A DNA stretch of 64,000 bases. Source: Oxytricha trifallax (lineage: Eukaryota; Ciliophora; Spirotrichea; Sporadotrichida; Oxytrichidae). Location: contig ARYC01000774.1 of the NCBI GenBank assembly GCA_000711775.1, positions 1-64,000 on the forward strand, read 5' to 3'. The notes below the pieces were generated by a model. The model was given only the letters and a program-made list of their open reading frames with translations, had not been told where the DNA came from and ran no database searches. Shown here piece by piece: positions 47,056 through 58,783 of the stretch. Made by a program: the position numbers and the translations under genes. Positions within the stretch are counted from its first letter, which is position 1; each line of letters starts with the position of its first letter.

Positions 47056-50000
47056 ATGTTTAAACATGCTTTTCACGGAGGGCCTGCAGTTGAGGTTTTA
47101 ACTGTGTCTGGTAAAAATCCACTTGAAAAATGGAAAACAACTGGCACTATCGGCAAGCCATTTATATAATTTCGTTCTAAAATATAATAATTTTTTAATT
47201 CAGATGTATTTATATGTTAAAAAAGAATTTGAGTCTACAATGAAGGGCTATATATTCACACTGGATGGGCAGTCTAAAATCTAAGTGCCAAAAGATGAAA
47301 AAGAGTCTTTAGGATTAATTTAGCCATTTTTAGTTCTGCAAATATTCATACCACTTGGTAAAAACCTGCACATAGAAGTTGGCATTACTGATTCGTCAAA
47401 AGTAATCCCCATATCAAATTAACCCTTTATAGACTCGCAGGAGATTGATATTTCACAGTGGTGCAAAAGAGATAGTAGCCAATCCCTTACATGCCAGAAT
47501 TCCAATTACTCAATTTCGCAGGAATTAATGGATTAATTTATGTCTTGATATAGCCTCCTTCACTCATAATTGCTTCAAGTCAGTTAACTTTAGATCCATT
47601 GACTTCCTAGAAATCACTGCTTCTTGCAAGCTTAGAAGAATATTCACCATGAAAAATCCACTTTATGATGATTAAAGCGACGAAGATCTTGAATTGGCTT
47701 AATTGATAAACTTGATGATGGCAGAAGAGCAGAGAGAAAACATGCAATTCGAGTACACCCCCAATAACCTCAGTTTTCCACAAGGATTCACTAATTTCAA
47801 CTAGTTTATGTTTCCACATAGATTGAGAATGAGCTCCTCTAAAACCAATGCAGATGAAAACATTAACAACTAGAATAGTGGAGCAGAAAATTCTACAGCT
47901 TCTGGAGTTAAAAAAGATGGAAAGTTTCAAGTCGCGTTTGGGTAGAGAGTCGGTAATAAAAATGTTGTGAGTTAAAACAGCAATAGAGGAGGCATATAAA
48001 ATGACAGTAAAGGTTTACAGATCAATTCCGCAGTTAAAAAACCTCTACAGAATGAGCCATAAATCAAGTCAAATAGATTAATGAGTGGTAGATAGTAAAT
48101 ATCATCTTAGAAATCGGGGAATAGAACTAATCAGAATAATTAACAACAATTTAATTAAGACTTAGAAGACTACGAGGAGGAGAAGTTTCCTAATGACAAT
48201 GAAATTTAAGATGAAGAAGTTGACTATAGTTGGAAAAGATAAGATGAGAAACCTAAACTTACAAATTTTTGATAAATTGTTTTCGAAGCATTAATTTTCT
48301 AACTTAAGACATAATTTATTATATAATTCTAGGTTTAAAAAGTAAATCATTAAAGAAGATCTAAAAGAATAGGAACATTTTCTTTATCTATAAAATGATT
48401 CAGACAACGAAGAGGATACTGATTAACCAACACAATAAAAAAAATCTTAATATATAATTCCCAAATCATCTAAGAATAAATTTACCAATAATCCCTGGGA
48501 TGAGAAGATAACAGATGAATAACCAAGATCTAAATTACCCCAAAACTCAATTAATAAACTTGCAAAAAACAACAATTTCGATAAATCACCTGGGGATTCT
48601 TTAACTTCTATCAATAAATAAGATAAGTCTTCATATAAATAGGTAAAATTTGATGATATTTAACAAGAAAAATAGACCTCAAATCTCTTAAATTCCAAAC
48701 TTTAATCTTCTTAATTGCAATAAAACCTAGAAAACAGGAAGTAAATAATTTTTAACTTAGACGAAGATAGTAGTGAAGAAAATCACATAATTTAAAACAC
48801 AAACCCCTATGAATATACCAGAGAAATAATGTAGTAGAATTCTCCAAGTATGAATGAATATTAAAAATAGCTGCTATTATAAAAGAAGCAAGTGAAATAA
48901 TAAAAAACCACTGCTCATAATTTTAACAATAGGCCTAAATTAAAGAGAGATGAAGAGGAAGAAGATTATATGGGTTTCAACTAGAAAGCTAATAGCAGTA
49001 AATATAATAATTTTAATGTTGATTCATGGGGGTAAGAGGAGATAGGATTCGGAAATATTAATAATGGGAAAGATTCAGGTGCTTCACATAAATTTGACAT
49101 TTTAGGTTAGCACAAAGGTATTGATGATTCTTAAAACTTCATAGAGGAGTAGTTTGACATTCATCATGAAAATCTATTAAATTACTACAATCAAAATACT
49201 TAATATTAAACGCATATAAAAGTTGCGAGCAAATTCTTAAATCTACCTTCTGCATTAGAATTAAATTTAAATTTTTATTTTCTGAAATGTTTAATCAATA
49301 GTCAAGTGCAAAGAAAGATCAAAGGAAATCTAAAGAGTTTAAAGAGAATCCAATGCAATATATTGAAATAGAATTCACAAATGATGTGGAAGATATTCCA
49401 GAGCAAATTTAAGATAATGACGAAGATTACTAAATTGATAGGAGACATACTCATGATATTTATGAATTTTAATCTTTTCTTCCATATGTTAAGTTTTATA
49501 ATATTTTTGATTGTTATTAAACAGTACAACTTAAAGCTATCAGAGATTAGAGAGCAGTAGGAAAGAAGAGCGAAGACCGTTCAGCCCTCCCTTCAAACTT
49601 CCAATAGCGAATTTAAACAATCAAATCTCAGCAGTAGGTTAAGACCATCCCACCTCTATCATAAATTCTTCTCATTTATAGAAACAAAGCGTGAGAGAAA
49701 GTTAAAGGAGCACTAATCAAACTATTGAAAATCAGAGATACAACAGAGACCTGTATAATAATGACGATTCTATAAAGAGCAATAATTTAGACCAGAATTA
49801 ACAATATAGCAGTGATACACTCACATAACCTAGATTGTAGCAGCAACCCTCTGATGCTAGTGATTTAGTCAAAATTTAGTCTTTTAAGGAATATCAAGAA
49901 CTTTAAGCTTAGGACAAATTTCTAGTAGATCATCTACAAAAAGATGAAGATGATGATTAAACATTTTTCGATGACTATAGAAAAGACTTGGACGGCAGTT

Positions 50001-50269
50001 AATTTAATCAAAATGATTTGAACGATTTCAACAGAAAAATAGAATATTTGAAGGTGCAGAGAACAGAAATACTGAGAGATAGCTTGGACTAGACTATTCC
50101 CTCATAAAACACCAATAAAAATCTAAACAGTCTTAGTACATTACCATCCTAAGCTAAAGTTGAGAACGAAGAAGGAGACATAGTAGAGGTCATGTTTGAC
50201 CCCATATTATAGTGCTATTACGATCCTAAAACCAACACTTATTATGAACTTAAATAGCAGTAGGAGTGA
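47056..50269 (+). CDS. CFAP20DC: CFAP20-domain-containing protein (CFAP20DC/C3orf67-like)
   Basis: ATG 47056 (MFKHAFHGGPAVEVLTVSG) opens a CFAP20-like beta domain: KNPLEKWKTTG, KGYIFTLDGQSKIQVPKDEK, LGLIQPFLVLQIFIPLGK, then across a 31-nt GT-AG intron TRRRLIFHSGAKEIVANPLH, WINLCLDIASFTHNCFKS and FLEITASCKLRRIFTM. A long N/Q/E-rich disordered middle follows. The protein closes with EVMFDPILQCYYDPKTNTYY, which matches the conserved C-terminus of C3orf67-type proteins (YDP..NCYYDP.TGKYYEL). TGA 50267-50269. IESs or introns lie near 47165-47210, 48270-48335 and 49205-49290, with introns near 49490 and 49640. CFAP20 relatives are axonemal. Confidence 0.78.
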
Positions 50270-50385
50270 TTATATAATTGGTATTATTTTAGTTAAACAA
50301 TTTTAATTTAACTTTAAAATTAATAAAAGACTTTATAAATATATCAATTAAATCTTAGCCTTTTTAAAAATAAAATTAATTTTTA

Positions 50386-52288
50386 ATGGACGATCAAATT
50401 ATCCAAGATATTCTCTCTACTAAATCTAGACCTTCTAAATCCATTGTTTACCAGCGCTCTCATATAAAACAGTAAATTTGAGGAACAATTTCTTTTTTCA
50501 TGTTTTCATTGATAATTTATTGTGATTTTAATTATAAAATATAGGTAAAAGTTAGAGAGCATAAATCAATCGAATGGAGCTGGAAATAAACTTTACAATG
50601 ATATAAAATAAAAAGATGCTAAAAAAGCAGAATAATTATCATAATTAGAGAGTGAAATTCAATCCATTAATCAATCATAAAAATTAAAAATCATCAGTTC
50701 AACATTAAATGGTAAGTTCAAGCTTTGAAAATTGGATATTGTATAAAGTATCAGTAAAAATAAAATTATAAATAAATTTTGACTAAACTTTTTAGGATTA
50801 AGACGAGCAAGACTATCTGTTGCAAGTCATTAAAGCAAATTAAACCATTAAAACCTTAAAAAATTAGAGCAATTACCTACAATACCCCAAAACCTTAATT
50901 AAAATGATATGTAATCTAAGTTAGTAAATCAAACTAATGACTTAAAGTAAATTCAGCAAAGAAAGTCAATGCTTGAAGACATCTAAGAAGAAACAAACGC
51001 TCTATAAAATAACAATGAATTACAAAATGGTCAAGTAATTGACAAGGATGTATGCGTTTTATGTTTTTGCAAAATGGACGACAAAGATAAAAAATTAGCT
51101 TAGAAATTGCAACAATATTTGAAAGAGCGAGGAGAACTTAAGAAAATGGTTTACAGACTGAAATTGAAGCTTTAATAGTCAAGTAACGATCAAAACGGTA
51201 ACTTAGAAATAGACATGAGTAATTATGAGTAAGAAATTCCTGTAACTTGCTTCAAATGTTAGTATAACATTATTTTATGGAGCGAAGGCAGAGCCAAAGC
51301 TATGAGAATATTTTCAGTTGCTTAAAATTAATTGACTTCTGATTCAAATACAATTAATTTATCAGGTTAACAGCTTTCAAAATCAGTTGGCCCTTATAAA
51401 AACAGAACTGCTCATATGACTAGCAATGAAATGAATCAAATTGGTTTAATGCAAGGCACTTTCTATGATTATGAAAATTTTAGCAATGAGGGATTGATTG
51501 ATTAATAGAAAAATTAGTCTATGTAGTTAAGGCAAAATCATGCAGCTTCCAACCCTTTGATTGCTAAATAACTTAAGAATAGTAGCTAAAATTAATAGCT
51601 GCTCATATCACTTTCAAAGTAAAATCCTTGGAATTTTGAATTTCAAAACTATTCCACAGCTAATATAACAACAGCAGCGTAAAACCTAAGTTTCAACAGC
51701 CTTCCCACACCTCATTAAACTTCTCTTAAAAACTATATGACCACATATGGACGTTAATGGCAGTAAGATTTCACTGAAAAACTCGAACCAAAAATTCTAA
51801 ACTTAAGCAGTTAAGATAGACAACAGAAAATTTTGAGAAAGCTTGAAAAAGAAAGAGCTAAGTATATGACAGGAAATAAGCTGTACCAAGAAAATTAGAA
51901 ATTACTGCAGGAACATTTATAAAGACAGAGGCAGTTGAGACTCAGACGAAATACTACACAAGAAAGTATAAACTCTTAAAAACTTAATCTTAAAAATATA
52001 ATGGGAGGGGATATTGAACAAGAGAATGGTTCTGGAGAAATAGAATTGAAAAATTAGAGTCAAAGTTTCAGCAGATTTGATAGTAAAGCTTAGTAAAAAT
52101 AAGAGATACTAAGCAAAAGCAGTAATTCATAGATGATAGTAAGTCCAGCACAATCAAACAATATCAAACTTAATAAAAGTTTTACATCTTCAAACAAAGA
52201 GCACTACAACAATCATTAAGAATATCAATCGATTATCAATAACTATCGTATAATTAGCGAGAATGGAAAAAATTAAATATAGATGTGA
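50386..52288 (+). CDS. coiled-coil protein with two Cys pairs
   Basis: ATG 50386 (MDDQIIQDILSTKSRPSKS), TGA 52286-52288. Two interruptions are removed: one starting at GTAAATTTG near 50473 (intron, or IES with GTAAA pointer; both give KQQKLESI) and a GT-AG intron near 50711-50796 (TLNGLRRARLS). Then one long frame. A coiled coil is followed by DKDVCVLCFCKMDDKDKKL and, 60 residues later, EIPVTCFKCQYNIILWSEG: CxxC...CxxC spacing suggests a zinc site. The C-terminal third is a Q/K/R-rich coiled coil (LRKLEKERAKYMTGNKLYQE, LQEHLQRQRQLRLRR). Family not recognised. Confidence 0.68.
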
Positions 52289-52313
52289 AAAATTTCTAGA
52301 TAAATTTTGCTTT

Positions 52314-52448
52314 TCATATTTGATCTACTGGAGGATGTACGAAGACACCACCATTAAATGATGCATTTGCAAATGCTCCTAAGCTGCTTAACTTTCTAAA
52401 AAAAGACTTGTCTATTCTTCGCTTATTTATAAAAATCCTAAACATCAT
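52314..52448 (-). CDS. possible 44-aa small protein
   Basis: A 45-codon minus-strand frame from ATG 52448 to TGA 52316-52314 reads MMFRIFINKRRIDKSFF then RKLSSLGAFANASFNGG and VFVHPPVDQI. Its balanced composition and lack of AT-driven residues stand out in an AT-rich stretch. It could be a short gene or the last block of an interrupted one. No family recognised. Confidence 0.35.
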   Translation of the reverse strand: MMFRIFINKRRIDKSFFRKLSSLGAFANASFNGGVFVHPPVDQI

Positions 52449-52709
52449 AGATTATAATGCAATTTATAGCTTACTGATTGCTTGAAAAAAAATTTATTAA
52501 TTAAGTATAAGGGAATAATTTGTTTGTATGAATTCAAGAAATTAATGATATAATATATTAATACAAACAGACTAGACGATTATTAATACTGTATAATATA
52601 ATAATTTATATTATTATCTAGTCATGAATAGTTATGATCGATACTTTCTTCCATAAACTCAACTGGATATCTGAAACTGCTTACTCCCCCTTTGCCTTAT
52701 CCCATTTAT

Positions 52710-53984
52710 TCAAAAAGCTTATAAAATATTAAATAAAGGTACATAGATAGTACCAAAACATTATTGATTTATAATTTAACCCATTCTTCCTTACTCTTGA
52801 TATTATTATTAATTTTGATCATCAGCAATCCCACTTCTCTTCTATTTTGGCATGTTATGTTTAAGTAATGGTTCTAAATACTTTCTCAAATCAACCTCTT
52901 GAGTGATTTCATCGATTTCAACTGGAGCATCATCTTCATCCTGAAAACCACCATAGTACTTAAATGGATCATAGGGTGGCTCTTTCCAATGCTAAGGAAA
53001 AGCACCGTAACCTTTGTTGTCATACTTTTATGATCTTGCAGCTGGCATTTAATTTCTATTTGCATGAGTTTATGGAAGACTTGGCATGGAACTTCATTAC
53101 TGCTAACGCTGATTTTCATTTCCAACGTTCATATTTATGGTATATGGGTAATTAGCAGGTGGGATGAAAGCATATGGATGTAGGAAGGGGTAAGGATAGG
53201 GGTATTTTGGATCAAAGCCAACTGTATTTGGTAAACCAGTCAATGGATCTATTACTTATGAGGCATATGGAGGAATAAAGCCAGGTGCTGTAATAGGTGG
53301 AAAGCCATGAGCTAGTGGAGGTACAACTCCAGGAATTCCAGGGACAGGTGGATAGCCAGGTATTCCACTTAATGGCAATGCCCCATAATTGTGATTTGGA
53401 TATGCAAGATATTTGTACTTCTCCATTTTGGACATGCTTTTGAGCGTGCGATTGAAACTCTTAGTCTTGTATCTATCTTTCCAGAATTTCTTCCAGTAAC
53501 CGTTCATTTCCTCTGATTTCTAGTTATGCATATCATGAATCAATTAGTCATTCAAAATCTCAACGTTATCTGGGGCATATGACCTGAAATTTTTATCATG
53601 CTTATCCTTTTTCACATTCATCATTGCATCTGGATTATGCATATAATCCCTTAATAGCTAATCTTTCTTGTCTAGAATCGCTTTTTAATTATCCTATATC
53701 ATGTTATTAAGAATTATATTCTATTTTTACTGAAAATTTATTCTGACTTTTGATCTCCATAAACATAAATAATGTGACTTACCTTATCATGAGAATTATT
53801 CTTGCAATCTTAACATGGACATCCCTTGTAATGTTTATACTTTCGTTTATATTTATTCGTAACATCAGGTAACTTCACTTAATCTTTATATGCAGCATCT
53901 AGGAATTTGGCTGCAGTTGCTCATCAATTTACATCATCAAAGTTTTATTGGTGAATATGTGGCATCGACAGAGAATATTTCATT
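52710..53984 (-). CDS. proline/tyrosine-rich protein
   Basis: Probable ATG 53984 (MKYSLSMPHIHQQNFDD). Next come KFLDAAYKDQVKLPDV and KRKYKHYKGCPCQDCKNNSHD, a GT-AG intron of about 90 nt (near 53705-53795), then DKKDQLLRDYMHNPDAMMN, EMNGYWKKFWKDRYKTKSF, and a Pro/Gly/Tyr-rich region (LPLSGIPGYPPVPGIPG, PKYPYPYPFLHPYAFIPP). The C-terminal part reads HWKEPPYDPFKYYGGF, EEITQ-like acidic stretches and LRKYLEPLLKHNMPKQ. Two in-frame TGA spots remain: near 53932 and near 53096; the latter disappears if a 15-bp GTT-flanked segment is removed. The stop at 52710 is a guess. Family unknown. Confidence 0.6.
53093..53107. other. candidate 15-bp IES with 3-bp pointer
   Basis: On the plus strand AAC repeats at 53090-53092 and 53105-53107. 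Removing 15 bp deletes an in-frame TGA from the minus-strand protein and keeps the frame (ENQRSMPSLPQTH). A 3-bp match is weak evidence by itself. Confidence 0.4.
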
Positions 53985-54132
53985 TTATTGAACTTATTAA
54001 ATTAATTGATTATAAAAACAAAACTAAAACAATGTTAAGTCTTACTCTAAAATTGAACGATTTTAAAGTAAGATAAGAAATAGCAAATAAATTATATCAC
54101 ATAAATACTGTAAATTTAATATAATAATATTT

Positions 54133-55510
54133 TCAGTCAATCTACTTGATCATTTTTACTTCACTAAAATCAGCATTTTAGAATGAACTCAGTGCTTAAT
54201 AACCAAAACTATTACCCTAAATTCGGAAACTATCATTAGGATTTGCGAGCTACTGCTATTTATCTACAGATAAGTTACTCTTGTAGCTTATTTGCAATTA
54301 TTTATGGTTTTAACTATCGTGTCTTTATAAAGTGAAATTCACATCATCCTGATTTAAGCTTTGTTAATGATTATTGGTTAATGTTAAAGTCTAAGCTTCT
54401 TAAAGTTTATGTCTTTAGCTACTCTAGTAGGATAGTATATTTTTATTGTGGAGAGAGTTTTTATCACTTTTTGGAGAGATAAGGTTGCTTTAATTTCTCG
54501 ATTCTATTGGTTGAAGATTTTTGGGGTTGGGAACTTCAAAAAATTTGTCATTTATGCTACTATTCATTGAATTTCTACTATACGGACTGTCTTCATTCTT
54601 TTTGAATTTCATGAGGTCTTATTATCCAAATGTTACTCTACTCAAGTTATACTGAGGTAAAACATTAATTTAACCGTAAAACATCAATATTATTAGTTTA
54701 TTGCTTATGTTAGCATTAGATCCTGTACCCTTAACTTGAACTCTTTGATAATTTGGTTGCTACTATACATCCTAAATCATTGAAGGTGTGCCGCTACTTA
54801 TATCCATAGTAGCCCTTTCTTTCAAGTATTTTGGTGAACTAGAATACCTCTCTGGCCCGAACAAATTTTTATCACTATCGTTTTCAAAATTGCCCTGCGT
54901 AATGGTTTTTCCAGAACTTGGGTCATCAAATTAGTTAATGTTAAGCATATTTGGAGTGCTACTAGTGTTTGGATTTTGTAAAGCATTCTAGTAAGATATA
55001 TTCTTGAACACACCAGAGCCTGTAGATTAAAGAGGCAATATACGGCCATCGTTCGATTTCATTAAGGAATTTGCTTCATCCACTTTCTTTCTCTAACTTT
55101 CACTTAAATGAACTTGAGATGGTCTTAAATTTTTAATTTACATAATTTTAAAGTCACTGCTCGAATTTAACATTCTTTGCGAGCTAAGTCTATTGCTTAT
55201 AGAAACCAGTTTGTGTAACTTTTCCACCCACAGCATCAGTAACTTCAAAATCCATTTAGGCTGCTTTATTCCCACTTAATCTGTAAAATTAATCTGTCAT
55301 GCCCTCATACCTATCATTATTTTTCTGTTCTTCATAGTCATACATATTGAGCTTAAAATCTTCATTTTGCTTGTTATTTAATCCTTTTTATGATGTAAAT
55401 GAGTGACAATCTTAGTTATTCCCATTATGATTAAATTTAGAGGTGCTCTCCTAATAATATGCGGGACCGTTACCTTTTGTGATTTAATTGAAAGACATCA
55501 TGTTTATGTG
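54133..55510 (-). CDS. S/N/Q-rich hypothetical protein with 16-bp IES
   Basis: The minus-strand frame from about 55500 (MMSFNQITKGNGPAYYQEST) runs through MYDYEEQKNNDRYEGMTDQF and FEVTDAVGGKVTQTGFYK to a 16-bp IES (pointer GCAA, plus-strand copies 55177-55180 and 55193-55196), and then stays open through QRMLNSSSDFKIMQIKN, VDEANSLMKSNDGRILP, DPSSGKTITQGNFENDSD and SRNSMNSSINDKFFEVP to TGA 54135-54133. A small break near 54660-54700 (LIILMFYGQINVL) may be another IES or intron. The protein is polar and disordered-looking with no recognised domain. Confidence 0.65.
55181..55196. other. 16-bp IES, 4-bp pointer
   Basis: TTGC (plus strand) at 55177-55180 and 55193-55196. Without removal the frame ends at TGA within a few codons; with it, TGFYKQRMLNSSSDFK is continuous into a 330-codon frame. 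Confidence 0.65.
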
Positions 55511-55743
55511 CTTTCTCTAATTGTTACTGATTTATGGCTTTTTGACAATGCATGGTGTGCATGTTACAGATGTAAAGTAAATAAATCTAATTAAAAGAGC
55601 CTTTCATTTTATTTTTGAAATTGTAAAGAGAGAAATTCAAGTAAAATTTGGTTGATAAAACAGCAGAAATATTTCTCAAATTATAATTAATTTAGGAGAT
55701 TTTAACAGTGGTATTTTGAAAAATGAGACTAACAGTGTAAAAT

Positions 55744-57172
55744 ATGACCAACGAAGACCAATTCTATCAAGTAGAGATAGAAGACAATGGAACAGTGGAA
55801 GACATTAAGTTAATCTTGAGTGCAGAGTCAAACATTGATGTTGAATTTTAAGTTTTACTCGCAAATGGAAAAGTGTTGGGTAATGATAGTATGAAGGCAT
55901 CTGCAGCTGGACTAAAAAATGATGATATGATTATGCTTACTGATTAGAGGACTGTAATGGCAGCTTAAGGATCAAGGTTTGGAGGAGCAGGCATGGGAAA
56001 TATGTTTGGAGGAGGTTAACAAAGATAATAATAGCAGTAGAGACCAGTTGCTTAGGTTTAACCAAATGCAAATCTTAATCCAAATGATGCAAATCTTTTG
56101 AGTAGTTTCTTCACTGATCTCTCATATAATTAATTCTTAAGCATCAGCATTAAAAAGAAACATTAATTTATTATAACAACGAGTTGCCTAACCTACCAGT
56201 GCAAGAAGATAAGGAGGCTCAATGGGATTGTCTGAAGCTCAATTATAAATGGTTGTTCGTCAAAGAGCATTAGAAACAAAGCAGTATTACTTGTCTAATG
56301 AGACTTAACTTAACTATATTTTGCATTAAGATCCAGAATTAGGAGGTGCTATCGCAGCTGAAGATGACGAAAAGCTTTTCTAAGTTATTAGAGCAAGGTT
56401 GCTTGATAAATTCGAAAGAGAACGCAAAGAGAAGGAGAAAATGCATAGATTAGCTAATGCAGATGTTTTCGATGTTGAAGCTTAAAAGTAGATCGAAGAA
56501 GAAATAAGAAAGAAGCTTGTGGAGGAGAATTACGAAATGGCATAGGAAAATTTCCCAGAGTTCTTCGGACAAATAACTATGTTATACATTAACTGTAAAG
56601 TAAATGGGCAAGAGATTCAAGCATTCGTTGATAGTGGGGCACAGAGTACTATCATCTCAAAGGCTCTCGCTGAAAAGATAGGCTTGATTAAGCTTATGGA
56701 TACTAGATTTGCAGGTATGGCTATTGGTGTAGGAAGTTCAAGAATTCTTGGAAGAGTGCATGCAGCTAACATGGAAATATTGGGATAAACTTTTGTTTGC
56801 TCCTTCACTGTCCTTGAGGACAATAAAGTAGATTTCTTATTCGGCTTAGATAATCTTAAAAGGCATCAGTGCTCGATCGACCTCGTTCATAACTAGTTGC
56901 ATTTAAGAAACGGAGAAATCTCGATTCCATTCTTGTCTGAAGGTGAAATTAAGAAGAATGAGTTCGAAGAGGAAAAAGAAGCTTTTCTTGAAAAGCAGAA
57001 ATCTATGGGTTCCAAGTTTAATGAGGAGGACTTAAAAGAACTTATGGAGGTCAGTGGAGCAACAAGAGCTCAAGCTGAAGAAGCTCTTGTAATCAATGAC
57101 GGTAATAAAGAGCATGCTGCCAATTACCTGATGAGCTAAAGTATGGCAAGAAAGAGTCCTCAAAGAAAGTGA
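55744..57172 (+). CDS. DDI1: DDI1-type retropepsin-like aspartyl protease
   Basis: ATG 55744 ([16 protein letters not shown]), TGA 57170-57172. The N-terminus is a ubiquitin-like domain ([31 protein letters not shown]). A Gly/Gln-rich linker and a helical domain ([36 protein letters not shown]) precede the protease core: [20 protein letters not shown], with catalytic motif [10 protein letters not shown], flap region [19 protein letters not shown], and [18 protein letters not shown]. The C-terminal UBA domain reads [20 protein letters not shown] with MS at its end. A 37-bp IES (pointer TAATT, 56127-56131 and 56164-56168) splits the linker. DDI1 is a proteasome shuttle cleaving heavily ubiquitinated substrates; the active Asp is intact. 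This is the host's own cellular gene. Confidence 0.95.
56132..56168. other. 37-bp IES in DDI1 gene, 5-bp pointer
   Basis: TAATT at 56127-56131 and 56164-56168. Joining moves the frame from the N-terminal UBL/linker block to QQRVAQPTSARRQGG and the helical domain. Confidence 0.65.
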
Positions 57173-57676
57173 AATCAACTGAAAAGTTTATTTGTATAAT
57201 TACCCAGGCTTGTTAATAAAGTTATTAATGCTCAACTGAAATTGAAAAGGTGATTACATTAAAACTAATGAATATAAGTACAAATTAATGGGTAAAATGA
57301 TGCCATTTTGATAGAGATTATAATTTATCTGGATTTTACAATACACTGTACTTTTTATCACTTCTTGAGGGAGAGCTCACTTTATTTATTTAAATATAAT
57401 TTAATAACTTGTAGGTATAAAATAAATGTCGAGTTAATTCTTTCTAGGAAAGACTATCATATATAGTAAATTCTATTTGTTTTTAAATTATTTATTGAAC
57501 TAGAACTATTTAATATATTTTTAATTATTTTAATGAAAAATTTCCCAATTTTATTTTACTTGGACTATAATGATATTTGTTTTGTAAAATTAATAGAATT
57601 TAAAAGTAATCTTGTTTTCTGTGACTTTAATTCTTAATAAAATAACTTTATTTGTGATTAATTTAAGAAAAATAAT
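57173..57676. other. AT-rich intergenic DNA
   Basis: Between DDI1 and the next gene on the same strand; no gene supported. Confidence 0.5.
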
Positions 57677-58754
57677 ATGATGGACACAAGAAGTAACTTA
57701 AGCAGGACAAAGCGCCATGGCTCTCCAAACCAGCTAAGTGCAAATGAATTGACTATGCTTTAAGAGCCAGATTTTTACAGAAAGAAAGGAGATAGAATAG
57801 ATGATGCTCTTTATAGAGATCATTTGAAAAGAATGGCAAGGCATAAACTAATGCAAGAGACTGTAAGTGAGAATTTATTTAATCAATTTTTTGTGATTTT
57901 AATCTCACGGACACCTAATTAGTATTCAATTCATTTCTCTATAGAATGCCATAACTCAAAAGTAGTAAAGCCAGGGTGTGAAGCTAACAATCAAGACTTA
58001 ATAATTGGCTATTTAAAAATTAGAGAAAGATCTCGATGCTCTCATCAAAATCTTCTCACATGAAAATCCACAAAATAGAAGCGAGAGATTTGTCAGCAGA
58101 GATGAATTAATTCAGATGTTTAGAGTTATAGAGTGCTTCAGAGAGCTGGATACCGTGGAAAACCCAAATAAAGATGCAAGTTTCCTAGTTGGCAAAAATT
58201 CATTTATTGGCAATAATCATAGCAGAGAGCTTTCAAGATCAATCAGTCCACATATAAAGAAAGATAGCTTTAGGATGGGATAGAGACTTAAATAAGAAGA
58301 AGATTTCCTCAATCATTTATGGAACTACTTTCTAAGCCCAAGCGACCACAACGAAGCTTAATCAGATATTTTGAATGAAACATTCAAGATTGTGTTCAAT
58401 CATTACATTCCAAACACCAAACAAATTGAGTTGCTAATGGATTTGCAGAAGCTAGTGAATTCGATAGATTTTGGACATCACAAGCAACTGCTTACAGAGG
58501 AGAAGATTGATGAGAAAATTATTAAGATATTTCAGTAGCTCTATCCTCACTACTATAACTTAAATAATATATCAAAGATATCTAATTCAGAGAAAAGAAT
58601 CAATAATGGTGAAAGGAGAAATGTTTATGAAAAGAATTTTAATATATTTATTAATAATTTCATAAACATTAAAGCTAATTTTTAGAAAAATATCTAGGCC
58701 TAGTTAGATAAATTCAGAATTAATAATATCTAGCTTTAAAACGAAGATATCTGA
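57677..58754 (+). CDS. hypothetical helical protein (331 aa)
   Basis: Two exons, 57677-57862 and 57945-58754, split by an 82-nt GT-AG intron; 332 codons in frame ending TGA 58752-58754. N-terminus MMDTRSNLSRTKRHGSPNQ; then a charged helical body (RDHLKRMARHKLMQETN, KLEKDLDALIKIFSHE, RDELIQMFRVIECFREL, LNHLWNYFLSPSDHNEAQ, ILNETFKIVFNHYIPN). No IES detected. Family not recognised. Its stop lies only 29 bp before the next start codon, so the two genes may be related in function or once formed one. Confidence 0.68.
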
Positions 58755-58783
58755 AAAAAATTAATTTTACATTTAAATTTAAA

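Noticed and set aside
56579-56790. Retroelement protease
   Set aside because: The [10 protein letters not shown] protease lies between ubiquitin-like and UBA domains, which identifies a cellular DDI1 gene.
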